64,000 bases of DNA, from assembly GCF_954871325.1 (NCBI RefSeq), contig NC_088777.1, positions 18,515,366 to 18,579,365 on the forward strand, written 5' to 3'. Position 1 is the stretch's first letter. Every line of letters starts with the position of its first letter. Positions 22,621 to 33,634 of this stretch are shown in pieces. The stretch comes from Gordionus sp. m RMFG-2023 (taxonomy: Eukaryota > Nematomorpha > Gordioida > Chordodea > Parachordodidae). A program made the translations under genes and the position numbers. The notes under the pieces were generated by a model that made no database searches, was not told where the DNA came from, and was given only the letters and a program-made list of their open reading frames with translations.

Positions 22621-23075
22621 GTTTGAAGTGATAAAAATGTTATTAATTCATTTGGAATGGTAAAAATTTAATTTTTAATGTATTATTTATTATATTTAAC
22701 AGGTTTGGAATGGTAAAAATGTTATTGATTCATTTGGAAAGGTAAAAATGTTATTAATTCATTTGGATTGGTAAAAATTTAATTTTTAATGTATTATTTA
22801 TTATATTTAACAGGTTTGGAATGGTAAAAATGTTATTGATTCATTTGGAAAGGTAAAAATGTTATTAATTCATTTGGATTGGTAAAAATTTAATTTTTAA
22901 TGTATTATTTAACAGGTTTGGAATGGTAAAAATGTTATTGATTCATTTGGAAAGGTAAAAATGTTATTAATTCATTTGGATTGGTAAAAATTTAATTTTT
23001 AATGTATTATTTATTATATTTAACAGGTTTGGAATGGTAAAAATGTTATTGAATCATTTGGAAAGGTATTTATGT
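22616..23075. repeat. Tandem repeat, about 110-118 bp x 4
   Basis: Each unit is made of GGTTTGGAATGGTAAAAATG, TTATTGATTCATTTGGAAAGG, a TTCATTTGGATTGGTAAAAA variant and TTAATGTATTATTTATTATA. Sub-units of about 30 bp (ATTCATTTGGAWWGGTAAAA) show a higher-order structure. Confidence 0.9.
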
Positions 23076-23700
23076 TATTATAGGATTCAATTTCTACAGC
23101 AAATTAAGAAGCATTTTATTATTCAAATATAGATTATTTATAATGTATAAGACAAATATTTATTATTTATAATGTTTAAGACAAATATTTATTATTTAAA
23201 ATATATAATAAAACAAAGAAATATGATTAAAATAAATATAAATTATTCAACATGTATAAAACAAATATAAATTAAATATTATCAAATACATTTGAATTGT
23301 ATACTAATTTAATATAAGCTGATGATTTATCAGCAATTCCAATTTATTAATAATATGATTATTATATTGTGTAGTCAGCTTTTCCAAATTTCTTCCTTTT
23401 AGGATATATTTGGAATTTGTTTTTTTAGAGTCATTCCTATGAGGTAATATAATGCCTAATAATTAAATGATTATAAAATTTGATAATTTGTTAAACTTGA
23501 TATGGCATTAAGGGTTGCATGTTAGGTGTTACTAGGGGTTGAGATTGAGCAAACATATTACCTAAAGTAATGAATATAAAAAGATAATAATTGATGATAT
23601 TAGTTGAAGTTGGTTGAGAGTTTTTAACAAAGAACTGAGACTGAGTAAACATATTGTCTAAAAAAATTGATTATAGAAATTTTATTTTGTGAAACTTGAT
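23076..23700. other. AT-rich spacer
   Basis: Short repeats of ACAAATATTTATTATTTA at 23150-23200 and of GGTTGCATGTTAGGTGTTAC-like words near 23510 and 23715. Possibly the eroded 3' part of the minus-strand pseudogene that follows; no frame can be followed. Confidence 0.4.
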
Positions 23701-24539
23701 ATGGTATTAGCAGACTGCATGTTGGGCGTTGCTAGAATTTAAGATTGAGTTAGCTGATACTTGATAATGAAGGTTGTATAATTTGTTGAGATAATTGGAA
23801 TTGAGTTATTGGTTGACTATCAGACATAAGTAGAAGGTTAGTGACTAAATAATAGGTGTTATAGTGAATTATCTATAAAAAAAACTTACCAATAGGGGAT
23901 TTTCATTGTTCTAAGGTATGATCCTGAGTTTCTGTGAACTTACTGATTGGAAAATACCCCATCCAGACAGGGTTACCAGATGTCACGATTTAGCTGTGAT
24001 TCTCACGATTTCATACCTAATTTTTTACTTACCCACGTTTTCTCACACTTCACGCTTTGCTCACGTTTTTTGAGTAAATTAAAATAAACACACTTAGTCT
24101 CACACTTTTTCTCACGTTTTTAAATTTTTTCAAAATATTTTTAAAAACAAATATAAAATTTTAAATTAATTTTATTTTAAAATATTTAAAAAAATTGTAG
24201 TATTTGTTAATAGTCCAACTAACCAATCATATTCATTGATTACCCACAACAGAAATTCAATTTTTAGAAAGTTTATCAAAAGTGTAATTATAATATGAAT
24301 TTAAATAATTATACATTTCTTTTATGGATTTTATAAATCTTATATTAAAACTCGTAAAATTTTAAATGAAATAAATTAAGGGCAAATATTATAAAAGATC
24401 TAAAAAATAATCATCAGTTTTCAATACTAAGGGATTCATAGAATAAAGGTAATATAAAAACATTTCCCTTATTACTTAGATACTTCAACAAAAAGAATGG
24501 AATAAATGTTTAATTACTTAAAAAATTTTCGTCCGACAG

Positions 24540-25665
24540 TGAAACCCCTAAAGACATATCTAGATGCTTGCTAGAAAATTTAAAATTCGCTGAACTTAAT
24601 ATTGCTAATGTCACGGCCTATTGTGCAGATAACGCTTCTGTAAACTTTGGGAAAAATTAATGTATTTGGACAGAATTGAAAGGCCATAGTAATAATATTA
24701 TACCAATGGGTTGTATATGCCACATTCTTCACAATTCATTTAAAAAGGCCTTAATTTTTCTTAAATATGATATTGAGAGTATAGTAATTAAATGCTATAA
24801 TGAATTTAGCAACTCGACAAAAAGAGTTACAATTTTAAAAGAATTGGTAGAATGGTGCAATTTAGAATGGTCAGAATCACTTCGCCATGTTCCAACATGC
24901 TGGCTTACATTAATCCCAGCGATTAAGCGGATGCTTAAGTATTTTCAACCCCTTAAAGAATATTTTTTATCATTATCAGCAACCCCACCAATTTTTAAAA
25001 TAATTTTTGGAGATGATTTTGTAGAGGCATATTTAGGTGTTGTCCTTAACGTTGACACTTTAGTCAATAACATAAATTTACAATTGCAATCTGAAGATGT
25101 ATTAGCAATATATCATGATTTTATCTTAAAACTAAAGATTTCATTAAATTTAAAAATTCTACAAAATTTTTATGGGAACATTTCTAAAAATATATTACAA
25201 CATAATAATGGTGTAGAAAGGCAATAAATTTCAAAAATGAAACAAAGATATTTATAAAAAATATTATAAAATATGTAAAACGTTAGGATATTATAGATAA
25301 TATATGGAAATATCTTAGCCCTATGACATTAAAATAATGTCCAGATTTTGAACAATTAAAAAAAATTATTAGTAATTATAAAATACCAAACATAGATACA
25401 GAAATTCTCTTTGAGGAATAATCACAATTTAATTCCTATTATGAAGAAAAATTATCAAAAAACTATCACATGAATACCCAAGAAAAATGGATGGATTTTC
25501 TTTCTAATAAAAACTCACCATTGATAGAGAAAATATGCAATTTTTTATTTTCTATTCCGCATTCTAATGCTTCATCAAAGAGAATATTCAGTCTATTGAC
25601 TACTGCTTGGCGAAAAGAACGTCATCATTGGAAGCTGAACTTATGGTTAAACAAAATATAATTAT
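24540..25665 (+). pseudogene. hAT transposase pseudogene
   Basis: Blocks in order: LENLKFAELNIANVTAYCAD with DNASVNFGK (24575-24655), the catalytic-core aspartate region. Then a long open run 24676-25227 with MGCICHILHNSFKKAL, the C..H-N signature, and LRHVPTCWLTLIPAIKRML, the position of the TRW block. Finally 25470-25661 with FLFSIPHSNASSKRIFSLLT and TAWRKERHHW, the dimerisation domain. Stops at 24658 and 25228 and a frameshift in the gap silence it. Decay is moderate, in line with the perfect TSD. Confidence 0.85.
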
Positions 25666-25885
25666 TCATGCACAGCCTATCTCCACAGTGCCGATGGGAA
25701 ATTTTTATTGCCTCTTTTAAAATCATCCATAAAATATAATAATTAATATTATGCTATATTTATAAACATGAGAAAATTATATATCATAATTGTTATTAGT
25801 AAATCAATAAAGAATTTTCATTGTCTTTAAAATCTTGTTATATTAAATATAACATATTAACTTAGATGAGTATGATACATCAATT

Positions 25886-25965
25886 ACCCCGGCCGAAGGC
25901 CGGGCAAAAGCGGGCCAAAGGTCCGCAAATTGGGGGGTATGGAGGGCGAAGTCCCCCATTAATTA
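25886..25965. repeat. GC-rich module (complement of the one in hAT A)
   Basis: Reads CCCCGGCCGAAGGCCGGGC, then CGGGCCAAAGGTCCGC, AAATTGGGGGGTATGGAGGG and CGAAGTCCCCCAT. The reverse complement aligns with about 16600-16655. It is about 80 bp with several internal palindromes, in an element otherwise unlike hAT A. Confidence 0.75.
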
Positions 25966-26999
25966 TTATTTAAGAAAAACTCACGTTTTCAAGTGAAGAA
26001 TATCTAACCCTGCATCCAGAACAACTTCTTTTTCTACATCGGTAATATGATTTGGAATTAATTACTCTATGCATTGTATATTCCAAATCATTAAAACATA
26101 GAATATCAGGTCCTCTTTTGGATTTTTTATTAGTAATTTTGTTTTCTAAAATTACATTAGTAAATTGATTATATCTAGATTGTTAACTTTGAATTATATT
26201 GGGATTAATTATTTTCTCAAGAAGAATTTTGATGTTGTTTGATACCGTTTTAATTTCCATACAATGATTATAAATAAAAATATTTTTAAACTATTACTTT
26301 TCCCGCACTTTAATGAACCAATCACAGAATTGGACGAAACTTTACGATGAAGTGTCCATACGATCATAGGCACGGAAATCAATGAATCAACTATAAAAAA
26401 CTTTTTAACATTAATAAATTTCAAAATCATAATTACAAGTATGATATTTTATTTATTATATTTAATAAAGAAAAATAAATTTTATGAAATTAATTAACTG
26501 GTTTGAAATATTTTTTAATTAATGTTTAGATAGCATTATGCTTAAATAATTGTTTTTCTTCAATGACTTCTAGCCTTCTTAATGATTATTTATTTTTCAA
26601 ATTAGCATTATGAATACTAAATAAAAATGTCATATACATTCATAACTTTGCTTTTGTTATGTGAATAATAAAGTTCAGATATCTCATCTAAAACATTATT
26701 TACATACTCACTTTCTGCACTATCTTACCCTTCTAGAAAATAAGATTAATTCTATTATTCATATTAAAAAAAAATTCCAAGATCTGCACTTCCTCTTTAA
26801 TTGCAGTGTTTGAAATTATTATTTTGTTTTTTTTCCTAAATCTCTATAGCCAACTAAAATTTTTAAAAATTGTAGATTGTTATTTAAAACTATTTCTTCA
26901 AATGTTTAGCTGTAAATTATATCCTTTTCTAGAATGATAAGGCCACCAGGCTGCAATTTTCTTCCCCATCTGTGTAACCCAAATTTATAATGCTGCCTT

Positions 27000-29026
27000 T
27001 GTTTTTGGGAAGTTACATTTCTTGATTTTCTTAGTTGCGTGTTGTTAATTTGTAAGGTATTGTGATAATATGGCTCTTTTATTTGATTCCGTTTTATAAA
27101 TTGTAGAAATATGGCAATAAAATTTTACTATTTTCGTCGATGTTACCAATTTATCAAAATAATTATCTTATCTAGCACGTTGGTCATAGACCTGCCCTAA
27201 ATGAGCGAACGTGAATTTTATGAAGGCCCACCCTTCATAAAATTATGCCGATTTTTTTTTCTCAAGGATACCAACAAACCTTGTACCCAGTTGTAGTTTA
27301 ACTAAATGAGTGGAACTTACCCTTTCCGATATTGTAATAGTAATTTAATAATTAATGTTATATAGAAATATATATCTTATCTGTTTTTTAGTCTTGAATA
27401 ATTATATTCATGATAAGGAGTGAGTTAAGAATATTTGAATCCATAGACATCAAAATTTCATTTCATTTGTTAGGTTATATTCTTCCAAAAGATGAACAGT
27501 TACCATCTTGGATTGAAATCAGGTGTTAATAGGAAAAGAAAAAGGAAAGATGTAATCCCAATGGTAAATTTAAAAATAATTTTTTAATAATTTAATGCTA
27601 ATCTCCAGTTCAAAAATTACCGCTTCGCAATTATCTGATATTTCGTAATTAACTTAAAATTATAAAAATATTTTAACATTATGTCATTGTGGATTTATAT
27701 AAAATGCAGAATTATTCTCGAAAAAGTGTTAGCACTAAAGCGATATGCTATTAAGCAGTTTTCACTGCATAGCTTAAATTTTACCAACCAATTTATAAAA
27801 TTTTTAATCGTAAGTAAATAATAATTTACATAGACATAGTAGAAATCTCCATACATTTATTATATAATTATTAATTCAAAATGATTCATGTAGTTAAAAA
27901 ATTATTTAAAATAGCCTTTAGCACATAAAAATTTATTCGAGACAAAATGAGTAATAATTGATATGGGGATTAATTGATTATCCAATTAATATTTCAATTT
28001 GTAAAAGTTGTTTTAAAATTTGATACATGAAGTTTTTATTAAAATAACAAAGTCCATTCATTCATAAACTAAATATTTTGGGTTTTATAAATTAAAAAAA
28101 TTAATTGCTTTCCTATTTATAAACTTTTAATCACTGAGCTTATCTGGGTTGATAAATTTTAAAGTCTAGGGCTTTCTTAAATATTTTTGTTTCAAGCATA
28201 TGTCCGTGCGAGCTGGCATAGTGAAAGGTATTTTTACAGGCCTCTCGAAAATTTAAGATATTTTAAAACCTGATTGTTAACCTAATTTTTGTCCTTCCTT
28301 ATTAAAAAATGGCCCTCAAAAAATATTATACAGGCCGGTGAATAATAATTACAGGCTTCAGAAAATCCAGAAAAAAATTTCTATAAGAATCAAGTTGCAA
28401 GTGAAAATTACTCAACCACCTTAATATTATATTTAACCTGAAACTATCTTCAAAAATCGGTAAAAACATTTTAATTTTATATTTTAAAATTTTATTAAAT
28501 ATAAGCGTTTTATTTGATAATTAAAAAAACATTAAATATTAATAATATTTATCAGAAAAACTATGTAATAAAAATGTGTAATTGATTTAAATACAGCCCT
28601 AAAAAGTTATAAAAAAGCTTATTTTAAAATGTAAGTTGCAGTTTTTGATATAATAATTGCCTATCTTTGTAATAAAGAAATAATTATATTTTTTTAATTA
28701 TAATATAAAATTCCAAGTATTTAATAGAGGATAAGGCAAAGTTGCTGCTAGCAATGATAAAGTCATATTGTTATTGATAACCATTTTTAGCCGATTTGGA
28801 TGTTGACATGAGATTTTATCCTACCGAAATTAGAATTTCTATATAGAATAAATTGTCAATTAAACCAACCAAGGTATGACCTAATATTGATTGATATTTC
28901 ATAGTATTTATGGTTCTGTCCACAATATATAACGTCTACTGCCCGTTTAATCTTATACTGCAATTCACATCATATTTTGTGGAAATTTCAATGTCCTTTT
29001 ATAGCAACGAGTACCAAAAGCTTCCG
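27000..29026. other. Mostly non-coding spacer
   Basis: A short ATG-started stretch at 27492-27563 (MNSYHLGLKSGV, then KRKRKDVIPM) ends at a GTAAAT donor-like site, but no downstream exon could be joined in phase. Words with ACAGGCC at 28235, 28332 and 28360 may mark an old element. Otherwise A+T-rich with no feature. Confidence 0.4.
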
Positions 29027-30837
29027 ACAGTGGCTTCGCTAGCAGAGGGCGTAGGGGCTCGAGCCCCCTGAAAAATTTGCATAGCCCCTTGAAGAAATTT
29101 TTTTTTTAATGACTCATTAATATCCCCTTGAACTAAAAATAAATTTTTTTGATATCTCCCTGAATGATTTCTTTTATAATTCCATTAAGTAATATATAGA
29201 TTTAATTTTATTATTTAGAAATAATTTTTAAATTTTTATTAAATGAATACTATTTTAATTATTAGATTAGATTAATACATATCAATTATATTTTCACTAT
29301 GTCAGCTTGCAATCAAATTATGTATTAAAAATATAATATCAATAACTCACTAATTAGTAATTTAGATTTAACATAAGTTTAATTGACTTTTATTATTTAA
29401 ATTATTTTATAACCCTAATTAAATAAATATAATCATATTATTTGAAAATTAACAAATTTAATATTGTAATTAGCCGAGTTCAAAATGACTAATCAACTGT
29501 ATATTTATTTTTAAATTAAATTATCATACCTATTCCTAAAAATTTTTTCAATTTCCAAATAAGTATAAGAGATTTCTTTATAAAAAGTAAATAAATAGAG
29601 ATATAGTTTATAATCCTATATTACACACAGTTAGTTATAAAATATAAACGTATTTGACAGTTATATAATATATTACAGTTAATATTATAGTAAATAATTT
29701 TACTAATAAATGGTTTTGATAATAGATATGATATCAATTTGCATTCAAGCATTATACGCCATCTATTTGGTTATATAATAATTTAAAAATTAAACATTTT
29801 ATTATTCATCCTGCAATAGATGTAAAAAATTTGATATCTTTTCTTCACTTTTTTACGTGTTTTTAGGAAAGCTATTTTTTTCTTTTTCGAAAAACAGTTT
29901 TGAGTTATATTTTTAATACAAGTATATTTTTGATATTATTACAAACTACTACTATTTTAAGATATAATATACGTGCTGCGACATAAAATCTTAATTTTTT
30001 TATCATATCTCCTTATTTTATAGTTAGAAAATGTTTCATTTCTAATATGGCATTACTGTATAAATAACTCCAGGCTTCAATATATTTGCATAATTATTTC
30101 TTCCAAAGATTTTTAGTGTTTATATTTTATCAATTTATCCAACATAATAAATTCTGATATAAGTTTACATCGTGAGTGTCATGGCTATTACTGCAAATTA
30201 ACCAGTATCTATTATTTGTGTTGCTATGTAATTTAAGATTATTACAACAACGGCTGAGAGCATATAATTGCATATTTTAGATAAACAATAACCGTCAACT
30301 GTGTAGTCAAGTCATTTAAATATCATTTAAAATGGAAGATAATCTTTTAGAAATTTAATATCTCACGATTATTTTCTCGATTATTAATCTAACTTCCATG
30401 ATGTCATCTAAAAGGAAGCTCTAACCACCATATAGTTTTATGATTTTGATTGGTCGTTTATACTCTCTTCTTCAAAAATTGTTGATTTGGTATATCGCTA
30501 TAAATTTTTCCTTATTAATTTAATATATAAAATATTGTCTAAAATAAACAAAGAGTTATATTAGTTTGATAACCTTTTGTCAATGTAAGTTGCTAAGAAT
30601 TATATTATTGCATTATGTGGTTTTTAAAACCTATAAAATGAGGCATATGTATGAATTAATTAATCTTTTTTATCACTTGTAATTCTTTAGACGCAAAATT
30701 TTTTTTATATCAGCAATCGAAAATACTTTATACAGTAATATATAGATTTTGTATTAAAAAATATTATTTTTAGAAATGTCTTGTATGGTTTTAATTATTT
30801 ATATGCCAATTTATTTTGTATGCATAATATAATAAAC
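29027..30837. mobile_element. hAT A, copy 2, inverted and lacking the nested B
   Basis: Starts CAGTGGCTTCGCTAGCAG and then follows the reverse complement of the right end of copy 1 (22416 down to about 22158). It passes straight to the complement of 18285-16730 without the B insertion. It stops near 30837, where P-like sequence begins, so the other end and TSD are missing. Divergence from copy 1 is modest. Confidence 0.9.
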
Positions 30838-32415
30838 AATGACATTAATACTATAGACTGCCGATGGTAATGCTAAAATCAAATTTGAAGTGGCAAAAAT
30901 TGAAGTGACTGGTGGCCATTTTGTGTTTGTATCTTTTACGCAATGACATTAATACTATAGACTGCCGATCGTAATGCTAAGATCAAATTTGAAGTGGCAA
31001 AAATTGAATTGAGTAGCAGCCATTTTGTGTTTAGAGCTTATACGTAAGAAACATATGAGATTTCATAAATTTCAGGTTTAATTTTATTATATATTATATT
31101 TATAATCCTAATTTTTTTACTAGATGAATAAAAAACATTTTTAGAGCTTTATGGTTATACTATTTTGATTATTGCTTAATGTAATCAAAAATTAAAATTA
31201 GATTTTAGGCAAAAATTTAACAGAACTGTACTTTTTTAAGGGCATAAATCAAGTATTATAAAATATGTTATTTAACTTAAATATTTATAGGTCAAGGAAA
31301 AATTATGGTGATTATTTGTAAGAAAAAACTACACTTTATACCATATACTTTTAGTTATAATAATACATTTATTTTATTAGAAATAAATAATATATATATT
31401 ATTTGTATTTATTATTGTAAAAATTTATAAGATTATTTTATTTTTCACAATATACATATTGATTAATGATTTTTGTACTTTAGTGAATTAAATTTAAATA
31501 AATATATTTAGAAATGGATAGTTATATTTATTAAGGAATAACATAATTCAAAGCAAAAATAAAATATAAAAAGACTCATAAATTATAAAATATAACCTCT
31601 TTTTATTTGCTAAAAAAATAAATACAAAAGAAATTATATCTAAATTTTATTTTATATAATTCATTTATCAATAAAATCATATATGTTCAACTTTGTTTTT
31701 GGAGTAATTTCTAAAATTCCAAATCACATATTAAATATTTTCATAGCAAAATCTGACATAATAATTTTTACAAGAAAAAATAGGTTATTAATATAAGCTG
31801 CATCTTTAGATTTAATTCTGAATATTTAATTTGAGATATCATACTTATGAAAGAAAATTTTACTTCCTGAACAATATTTCTGGTTACAGCCATATGCACT
31901 ACAATATATTATCATTTTCTTAAAATATAAAAAATATATTAAATTTTATAATAAATTTCAAATCATATATCTTTCCTCACTTTGATTTTTGTTGTTGAAT
32001 AATATTAAATTAATTCCTATAAAAAATATTCATTCTAACTTGATAAGATATATATTTGAAAAATCTTAAAGATATTAATGAGGTATTAAAGAAAACAAGA
32101 AATCCTTACTTCTCTAGATATTACAAAATTTTTAACTATATTCTTATTACTATACAGATTTTATTTTATATTGATTAAATAAAATATTAAAAATATTCAT
32201 TAAGTAATAAACTGCAAATGTTTATAAAATGTTTTTTATTCATCTAGTAAAAAAATAAGATTTTAAATATAAAATATAATAAAAATAAACCTAAAATTTA
32301 TGAAATTATCATATGTTTCTTACATAAAAGATCCAAACACAAAATGCCCGCTACTCAATTCAATTTTTGACACTTCAAATACATTAATCGGCAGTCTATA
32401 GTTTTAATGTCATTG
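30838..32415. mobile_element. P-like element X with inverted ends
   Basis: CAATGACATTAATACTATAG followed by ACTGCCGAT begins at 30838 and again at 30941, a 103-bp duplicated end. The complement, ATCGGCAGTCTATAG...AATGTCATTG, closes the element at 32415. About 130 bp of each end match in inverted orientation, including TTGAATTGAGTAGC and CCATTTTGTGTTT. The interior around 31800-31890 on the minus strand resembles the start of the THAP relic at 32690. Confidence 0.7.
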
Positions 32416-33500
32416 CTTTTACGAAAGAAGCATATGATAATTTCATAAATTTCAGGTATATTTTTATTATGTTTATATTTATAATATATTTATATCCTAA
32501 TTAAACACCAATTTATTATTTACCTTATATATTATAGTATATATGAATCAAATAAAGGTCACTACTGAATATTTAACTTGAAATATTTCTGCTCTTTATT
32601 AACATTTGTAATTTATTATTTAATAATGAATATCTTTTATAAGAATTCAATTTAATATTTTTTAATTACTAAAAGATTTAAAATGGTAGTATATTGCTGA
32701 GGAAGCAAAATTTCCTTTCATAAGTATGATATCTCAAATTAATTATTCTTTTGTAAAAATATTTATGGCAGATTTCCTATGAAAGATAAAATATTATTAC
32801 AAAAGTGGACCCATGCTGTGAAGAGAGAGAACTTCAATGTAACAAAATATAGTAAATTATGTTCAATTCATTTATTCCATCTGTTACAAATCATGTTCAA
32901 TTAAGAGAGGGAGCAATACCATCAATTTTTAATTTTCCAAAGCATCTTCTAAAAGTAACAAAATAATGAATAATAAATTATAACATGCAGGTTTCCTAGA
33001 AGCCAGATTAATTCAAAAATACATGAATATTTTTTTTTATAGAAATCAATTCTATATTTCTTTTGTATTTTTATAATTATGTCTTTTATGTTTTATTTTT
33101 GCTTATAATTATGTTGTTCCTTAATAAATATAAACTATCCATTTCTAAATATATTTCTTTATTTAAATTTAATTCACTAAAGTATATAAATTAATAATGT
33201 AAATATATATCATGAAAAATACAAATAATATATATTATGTTATATTTACATCAAATAAAATAATTGTATTATTATAATTAATATGTATCGCGAAAATAAA
33301 ATATTAATCTTATAAATCAATAATAAATACAAATAATATATATATGTTATATTTTTCGTAAATCAATATTATAATTTAAATAAAGAATAGCATCAAATGA
33401 ATTGTATATAAAGTACTTAAAGAAATTTAATTAGATTCTTAGTGAATTTTTATTTGTGCCTATTATCCAATATGATAAACCCAATGACAATGTCATTGTT
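32416..33500. mobile_element. P-like element Y, head-to-head with X
   Basis: After the shared end at 32415, the subterminal sequence CATAAATTTCAGGTATA repeats that of X at 31065. The interior 32560-33260 is an imperfect inverted copy of 31380-31880. CAATGACAATGTCATTG at 33491-33507 looks like two element ends abutting. A THAP-domain relic on the + strand lies inside. Limits are approximate. Confidence 0.5.
32683..32968 (+). pseudogene. THAP-domain relic of a P-like transposase
   Basis: The + strand reads MVVYC (stop), GSKISFHKYD, then after a gap FPMKDKILLQKWTHAVKREN and FNVTKYSKLCSIHF. After a frameshift comes LREGAIPSIFNFPK. This is the order of a THAP zinc finger: C..C start, the FP motif, W, C..H and AxPS(I/L)F. 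The stop and frameshift make it inactive. THAP fingers are the DNA-binding part of P-element-type transposases. Confidence 0.75.
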
Positions 33501-33598
33501 TAAACCATTCTTTGTCACAAGGATTTGTATACCTGTCTAATTTGACAGGTTTGTTACACGTTATCTTTTTTTAATACAAACTTTAGTAAACGGATGAA

Positions 33599-33634
33599 AT
33601 GTTTACAATGAAGAAATGGCTTATTAAGCTTAAA
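33599..33634 (+). CDS. LST2-like gene, exon 1
   Basis: Encodes MFTMKKWLIKLK and ends at AAA|GTAAAT in phase 0. The KKWL.K.K word corresponds to the conserved start of LST2 proteins just before the FY-ADE block, which here opens exon 2. A second ATG at 33608 could equally serve as start. This is the least certain exon because it is short and 15.7 kb away. Confidence 0.65.

Larger units (their letters stand above)
23960..26020. mobile_element. hAT element with perfect 8-bp TSD
   Basis: CATCCAGA at 23960-23967 recurs at 26013-26020. The element (23968-26012) starts CAGGGTTACCAGATGTCACG and ends ATATCTAACCCTG, with CTCACGTTTT words repeated inside both ends. It carries a damaged + strand transposase and, near the right end, a GC-rich module shared with hAT A. 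Confidence 0.95.
23700..27000 (-). pseudogene. FLYWCH-type zinc-finger pseudogene split by a hAT
   Basis: On the minus strand, 26200-26013 reads KKSKRGPDILCFNDLEYT, then HRVINSKSYYRCRKRSCSG, a FLYWCH-like finger (F-Y-x-H/R...YYRC..R-C). The hAT at 23968-26012 cuts the codon run, and the frame resumes at 23967 with FTETQDHTLEQ and a GTAAGT donor near 23890. A Q-rich start MSDSQPITQFQLSQQIIQPS is readable at 23826. Upstream, 26209-26430 has a P-loop-like GSLKCGKSN, and about 26900-27000 reads HYKFGLHRWGRKLQPGGLII. Stops occur throughout. Whether all blocks were one gene is uncertain; FLYWCH fingers often accompany MULE-type transposases. Confidence 0.5.

Noticed and set aside
26209-26430. P-loop ATPase of a Polinton-like element (GSLKCGKSN)
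   Set aside because: Only one Walker-A-like word is visible, with no Walker B or companion genes. Treated as part of a pseudogene region of unknown kind.
27492-27563. First exon of an unknown gene (ATG to a GTAAAT donor, with a KRKRK motif)
   Set aside because: No downstream exon could be joined in phase. It also does not match the start of LST2, unlike 33599-33634.
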